This document shows positions 57,286 through 60,385 of a stretch of 60,385 bases of DNA, piece by piece; within the stretch, counting starts at the first letter, position 1, and the number at the start of each line of letters is the position of its first letter. The stretch comes from Bacillota bacterium (GTDB taxonomy: Bacteria > Bacillota > Bacilli > Paenibacillales > Paenibacillaceae). The position numbers and the translations under genes were made by a program. The stretch covers positions 1 to 60,385 of the forward strand of contig JAEWAQ010000002.1 in the NCBI GenBank assembly GCA_023391635.1, read 5' to 3'. A model generated the notes under the pieces. It made no database searches and was not told the DNA's origin. It was given only the letters and a program-made list of their open reading frames with translations.

Positions 57286-58865
57286 GAAGCTATCAAAGCC
57301 ACCTGCTGCACGCGGCGGCGCCAAACGCGGCTGCCGTCGTCCGCAAGCCTACGTTCCGTTCATCGGCGATCTTTCCCGTTTTCCATCAACCGCACATCCG
57401 CACGCGGATCGCCTTCCTCGGCTATTGGATGGTCAAGCGGAGCATACCGGAAATTCATGCCGTCATCACGCTGCGATCCATGCAAGGGAAGGTGCTGTGC
57501 CGCCGTTCGGAACGAATCACGGAAGCCAGGGCGTACCGCGTCGAAGCGGCGGATATGCTGGCCGATGCGGGATTCGATACTAGCGCCGACTTCACCGGCA
57601 GCCTGGAAATCGAGTTCTATTCCTCGCGCGACCTCGTCTATCCGTACCCCGCGGTCGTCGTGCAATACTACGGACCGACGTTCGGCACGATCGTCCATAC
57701 GGCGCAGCGGGTGTTCAACGACGCCGAAGACCGCAATGCCAATCTCGAATCCGCCGTGCCGGAAGCCGGCTTCAATATTTATGCCGACGAGGACCGCGAG
57801 CCGTTCTTCGCCTTCGTCAACGGCTGCGACGCCGTCCGGGACGGGCGGGTTGAGATGAAGTTCTACAACAGCAGGCGGGAAACGCTCGTCTACGTCATGC
57901 CGGTGTCACTTCTGTCGCCCTACGAGACGGTCGTCGTCCACCCGGACCGCCATGTCGACCTGCAAAGCTTCCTGGACGGCAAGCCCGGCACGGCCCAGAT
58001 CCGCTTCGACGTCTCCTGGGTGTTCCCGCGCATCGTCGCAGGCAACGTGCGGCGCTCGCGCCAAGGACTGAGCGTCACCCACACGTATTACGATACGTCG
58101 GCCAGCTCCGGCGACGAGCACTATTGGCGGGACACGCCCGCCGGCTGGCATTCGGCCAACCTGTACGTGCCTGTTGCCGCAGCCGACGATCGGTACACGA
58201 ACATCCACTTCTACCCGATCTACGCCCCCTCCGAGCTCGAATTCGATATCGAGCTGTATGCGGAAGACGGCACGCTAATCGGCGTGGAACGTGGCGCTCA
58301 TCGGATTGCGCCGGTTGTCCGCGGCATGCATACGCTCGCCTTAAAGCCGCTGGCCGAACGGCTCGGAGCAGATCTCGCGCGCCCGATCGGAGCCAATCTG
58401 ATCGCCCGTCCCGTCCGCGGCAGCCGGCTGCCGACCCGCCTGAAAGTCGGCCTCGATTACGGGGTCGGGACCGCTGCGCTGCCCTGCAATATTTGCAAGA
58501 CGATGGACGTGTGCAATCCCGCGCTGGAGAACAAGCGAAGCTCGTTCCATTGGGCGCCGGTGCTGGCGGACCAGCAGGACGCCGTCGTCTGGATCGTCAA
58601 CAGCGCTCCGATGCATCCGTACGTCAGGACGGCGGATGCTGCTTTGACGTTCTATCGCGAACAAGATACCGAAGTGCTGACCCGCGAGATCGTACTTGCG
58701 CCGAACGGTCTTGCCGTCCTGCGGCTCAGCGAGGAGCCGGAGCTTAGCGCCTTCTTCGACGGCCGGATGGGCTGGTACACGTGCGTGTCTTCCAATCCGT
58801 ACGTCAAGTCTTACTACGTAAGCGAGAGCGCATCCGGCATCGTCGGCGGCGACCACGATTTCTAA
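57282..58865 (+). CDS. Protein of unknown function in the nonulosonic acid locus
   Basis: 527 residues, not recognised. No signal peptide, membrane helix or nucleotide-binding motif is evident. Recurrent beta-rich segments (LEIEFYSSRDLVYPYPAVVVQYYG, VEMKFYNSRRETLVYVMP, LEFDIELYAEDGTLIGVE) suggest repeated beta-sandwich domains. A cysteine pair occurs in LPCNICKTMDVCNPA (about residues 405-420). HPYVRTADAALTFYREQDTEV resembles carbohydrate-recognition strands only loosely. It is translationally coupled to the preceding DUF4910 gene (ATGA overlap, GAGGAGG upstream) and followed by a second DUF4910 gene, so the three probably act in one process. Confidence 0.7.
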   Translation: MRSYQSHLLHAAAPNAAAVVRKPTFRSSAIFPVFHQPHIRTRIAFLGYWMVKRSIPEIHAVITLRSMQGKVLCRRSERITEARAYRVEAADMLADAGFDTSADFTGSLEIEFYSSRDLVYPYPAVVVQYYGPTFGTIVHTAQRVFNDAEDRNANLESAVPEAGFNIYADEDREPFFAFVNGCDAVRDGRVEMKFYNSRRETLVYVMPVSLLSPYETVVVHPDRHVDLQSFLDGKPGTAQIRFDVSWVFPRIVAGNVRRSRQGLSVTHTYYDTSASSGDEHYWRDTPAGWHSANLYVPVAAADDRYTNIHFYPIYAPSELEFDIELYAEDGTLIGVERGAHRIAPVVRGMHTLALKPLAERLGADLARPIGANLIARPVRGSRLPTRLKVGLDYGVGTAALPCNICKTMDVCNPALENKRSSFHWAPVLADQQDAVVWIVNSAPMHPYVRTADAALTFYREQDTEVLTREIVLAPNGLAVLRLSEEPELSAFFDGRMGWYTCVSSNPYVKSYYVSESASGIVGGDHDF

Positions 58866-58905
58866 TGAGTGCGGCGAGAAGCCGCAGAGGAAGAGGGACA
58901 GGAGC

Positions 58906-60252
58906 ATGATCATGGGAATGAAAACGGAGTCGGCGGCGGAAATCCGGGAAGCGATGCTGGAGCAGCTGTTCGACCGGCTGTTCCCGCTTCATCGGAGCTT
59001 GACGGGAGACGGCGTTCGGGAGACGCTGCGGATCTTGAACGAATATGCGCCGATCCGGCAGCAGGAAGTACCGACCGGTACCGTCTGCTTCGACTGGGAG
59101 GTGCCGAAGGAGTGGAACGTGCGGGAAGCGTACGTCAAAGACGGTCAGGGACGCACGCTGATCGACATCCGCGACAGCAACTTGCACCTGATGGGTTACA
59201 GCATGCCGTTCCGCGGCCTCGTGTCGCGGGAAGAATTATTGGCTCGCCTGCACACGAAGCCGGACATGCCGGATGCGATTCCTTACATGACTTCCTATTA
59301 TCGTGAGGATTGGGGGTTCTGCGTCGAACACCGGCGGCTGGGGGAATTCACCGACGATTGGTTCGAAGTCGTGATCGATTCGGATTTGGCGGACGGACAC
59401 ATGACGATCGGGGAAGGCGTCATCCGCGGTGCCACCGCCCGCGAGATCTTGCTGTCCACCTATGTCTGCCATCCGTCGATGGCGATCAACGAGCTGTCCG
59501 GTCCGCTCGTTCAGACGATGATTTACCGCGCCTTGAAGGACCGCAAGGATCTGAAATACACATACCGCTTCCTTTATCTCCCCGAGACGATCGGCTCGCT
59601 TTACTATTTGAGCCGCCATGGAGAGGAACTGAAGGCGCGCGTTGACGCCGGTTACGTCATCAATTGCGCCGGGCACGGCGAGGCGTTCACGTACAAGAAG
59701 AGCAAGCGCGGCGACACGCTCGCCGACAAAGCCGCCCTGCACGTCCTGAAGCAATCGGGCAAGCCGCATCGCATCGTCGATTGGAACCCGTTCGGCAGCG
59801 ACGAGCGGCAGTATTGCAGCGAAGCTTTCCGGCTCCCGGTCGGCAGCCTCATGCGCACGATGTACGGGGAATATCCGGAATACCACACCTCGCTGGATAA
59901 CCGTTCGCTCATCTCTTGGCAGGTGCTGCGGGAGACGGTCGACATGTATCTGGTGATCATCGAGACGCTGGAGGCGAACGAGACCTACGTCAGCACGCAC
60001 ATCCACGGGGAGCCGAAGCTGGACAAGCGCGGCCTCTATCCGTACACGAGCGGGACGCGAACGCCCGAGGAGAAGCTGCGGATCCTGCAGACGACTCACC
60101 TGATCGCCTTCAGCGACGGGCAGCGCGACTTGATGGACATCGCGGAAACGCTCGGACTGACCGGCAAGGACATGCGCGAAGCCGCACAGCTGCTCGTGCA
60201 GCACGGCTTGCTGCGCCAAGCGGGCTTGGCGGCGGAGGCGTGGGCGAATTAG
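58906..60252 (+). CDS. DUF4910-family aminopeptidase-like protein (second copy)
   Basis: 448 residues, closer to the family norm than the first copy: LFPLHRSLTGDGVRETLRIL, FDWEVPKEWNVREAYVKD, LSTYVCHPSMAINELSGP, YLPETIGSLYYLS and YPEYHTSLDN contain the putative zinc ligands and catalytic glutamate. The C-terminal about 50 residues (GQRDLMDIAETLGLTGKDMREAAQLLVQHGLL) form a winged-helix-like end. The activity is unproven; an amidohydrolase or de-N-acylase acting on the glycan or its precursors is conceivable. ATG 58912, six bases in, is an equally good start given GGAG at 58901. Its stop codon touches the tandem repeat. Confidence 0.85.
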   Translation: MIMGMKTESAAEIREAMLEQLFDRLFPLHRSLTGDGVRETLRILNEYAPIRQQEVPTGTVCFDWEVPKEWNVREAYVKDGQGRTLIDIRDSNLHLMGYSMPFRGLVSREELLARLHTKPDMPDAIPYMTSYYREDWGFCVEHRRLGEFTDDWFEVVIDSDLADGHMTIGEGVIRGATAREILLSTYVCHPSMAINELSGPLVQTMIYRALKDRKDLKYTYRFLYLPETIGSLYYLSRHGEELKARVDAGYVINCAGHGEAFTYKKSKRGDTLADKAALHVLKQSGKPHRIVDWNPFGSDERQYCSEAFRLPVGSLMRTMYGEYPEYHTSLDNRSLISWQVLRETVDMYLVIIETLEANETYVSTHIHGEPKLDKRGLYPYTSGTRTPEEKLRILQTTHLIAFSDGQRDLMDIAETLGLTGKDMREAAQLLVQHGLLRQAGLAAEAWAN

Positions 60253-60385
60253 TGGCGGAAAGACGCTATTTCGGCGGATTGGCGTGGCTGCGAGCGGGAT
60301 AGTGGCAGAGCGGCGCTATTTCGGCGGATCGGCTTGGCTGCGAGCGGGATAGTGGCAGAGCGGCGCTATTTCGGCGGATTGGCGT
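60251..60385. repeat. 50-bp tandem repeat array, continuing beyond the window
   Basis: Units 60251-60300, 60301-60350 and the first 35 bases of a third (60351-60385) are near-identical. Differences cluster near unit positions 7-12 and 30-35. The first unit begins inside the TAG stop of the DUF4910 gene. A 50-base period is not a multiple of three. Confidence 0.95.

Overview
The window looks like chromosome of a GC-rich member of the Paenibacillaceae (Paenibacillus/Cohnella type). This rests on an LplB/YtcP/LipO-type sugar ABC cassette beside a large membrane-anchored AraC-type regulator, AGGAGG ribosome sites, SigA promoters, a CcpA cre site, 7-1-7 Fur boxes, and LCP, BY-kinase and VanZ-type genes. 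The genus is inferred from gene style, not from a marker gene. No rRNA, tRNA or CRISPR array was seen.

Layout. 1-5200: a partial AraC-type regulator divergent from a carbohydrate ABC importer (two permeases and a lipoprotein, no ATPase) whose promoter carries a perfect cre match; this part is visibly more AT-rich than the rest. 5.3-7.5 kb: a GNAT, an LpdD-like protein and a radical-SAM sulfatase-maturase-like enzyme with a SEC-C tail. 7.5-10.3 kb: a persulfide/rhodanese module (CoA-disulfide reductase-rhodanese fusion, ArsR regulator, two rhodaneses) around a palindromic operator. 10.3-11.2 kb: a methyltransferase behind two perfect Fur boxes. 11.3-13.2 kb: a frameshifted Rpn-nuclease remnant and a GGDEF-EAL protein. 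13.3-18.6 kb: a four-gene operon of a CuA subunit II, a heme-copper subunit I lacking the usual active-site tyrosine (a candidate nitric oxide reductase), and a two-gene pyruvate:ferredoxin-type oxidoreductase, preceded by two CRP/FNR-family boxes at -41.5 and -65.5. 18.7-23 kb: acetolactate synthase, an AHSA1/ArsR pair, a TDT transporter, and IS3 and histidine-kinase remnants. 23-33 kb: formaldehyde dehydrogenase with an NHL protein, a pseudouridine synthase, a stand-alone LigD polymerase domain, a desaturase/Rieske/reductase electron-transfer set controlled by a LacI-family regulator whose operators are visible, and a cardiolipin synthase.

33-60 kb is one large surface-glycan locus. From 55.8 kb leftward the minus strand carries a cytidylyltransferase, an aldo/keto reductase, a class III aminotransferase, a Wzz-like protein and BY-kinase, the pseudaminic acid genes pseB-pseC-pseG, a formyltransferase-like gene and pseI, then VanZ, three glycosyltransferases (one with sialyltransferase motifs), a collagen-stalked beta-helix protein, a flippase, a polymerase, a second beta-helix protein, another glycosyltransferase and an LCP ligase. 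Divergent on the plus strand are two DUF4910 aminopeptidase-like proteins flanking a protein of unknown function. The genes suffice in outline for making a nonulosonic acid, activating it, assembling and exporting a glycan and attaching it to the wall.

Four minus-strand transcription units in this locus each begin at a SigA-type promoter containing an imperfect palindrome, GATAC-N5-GTATC, so the locus looks like a single regulon under an unidentified regulator. The window ends inside a 50-bp tandem repeat array.
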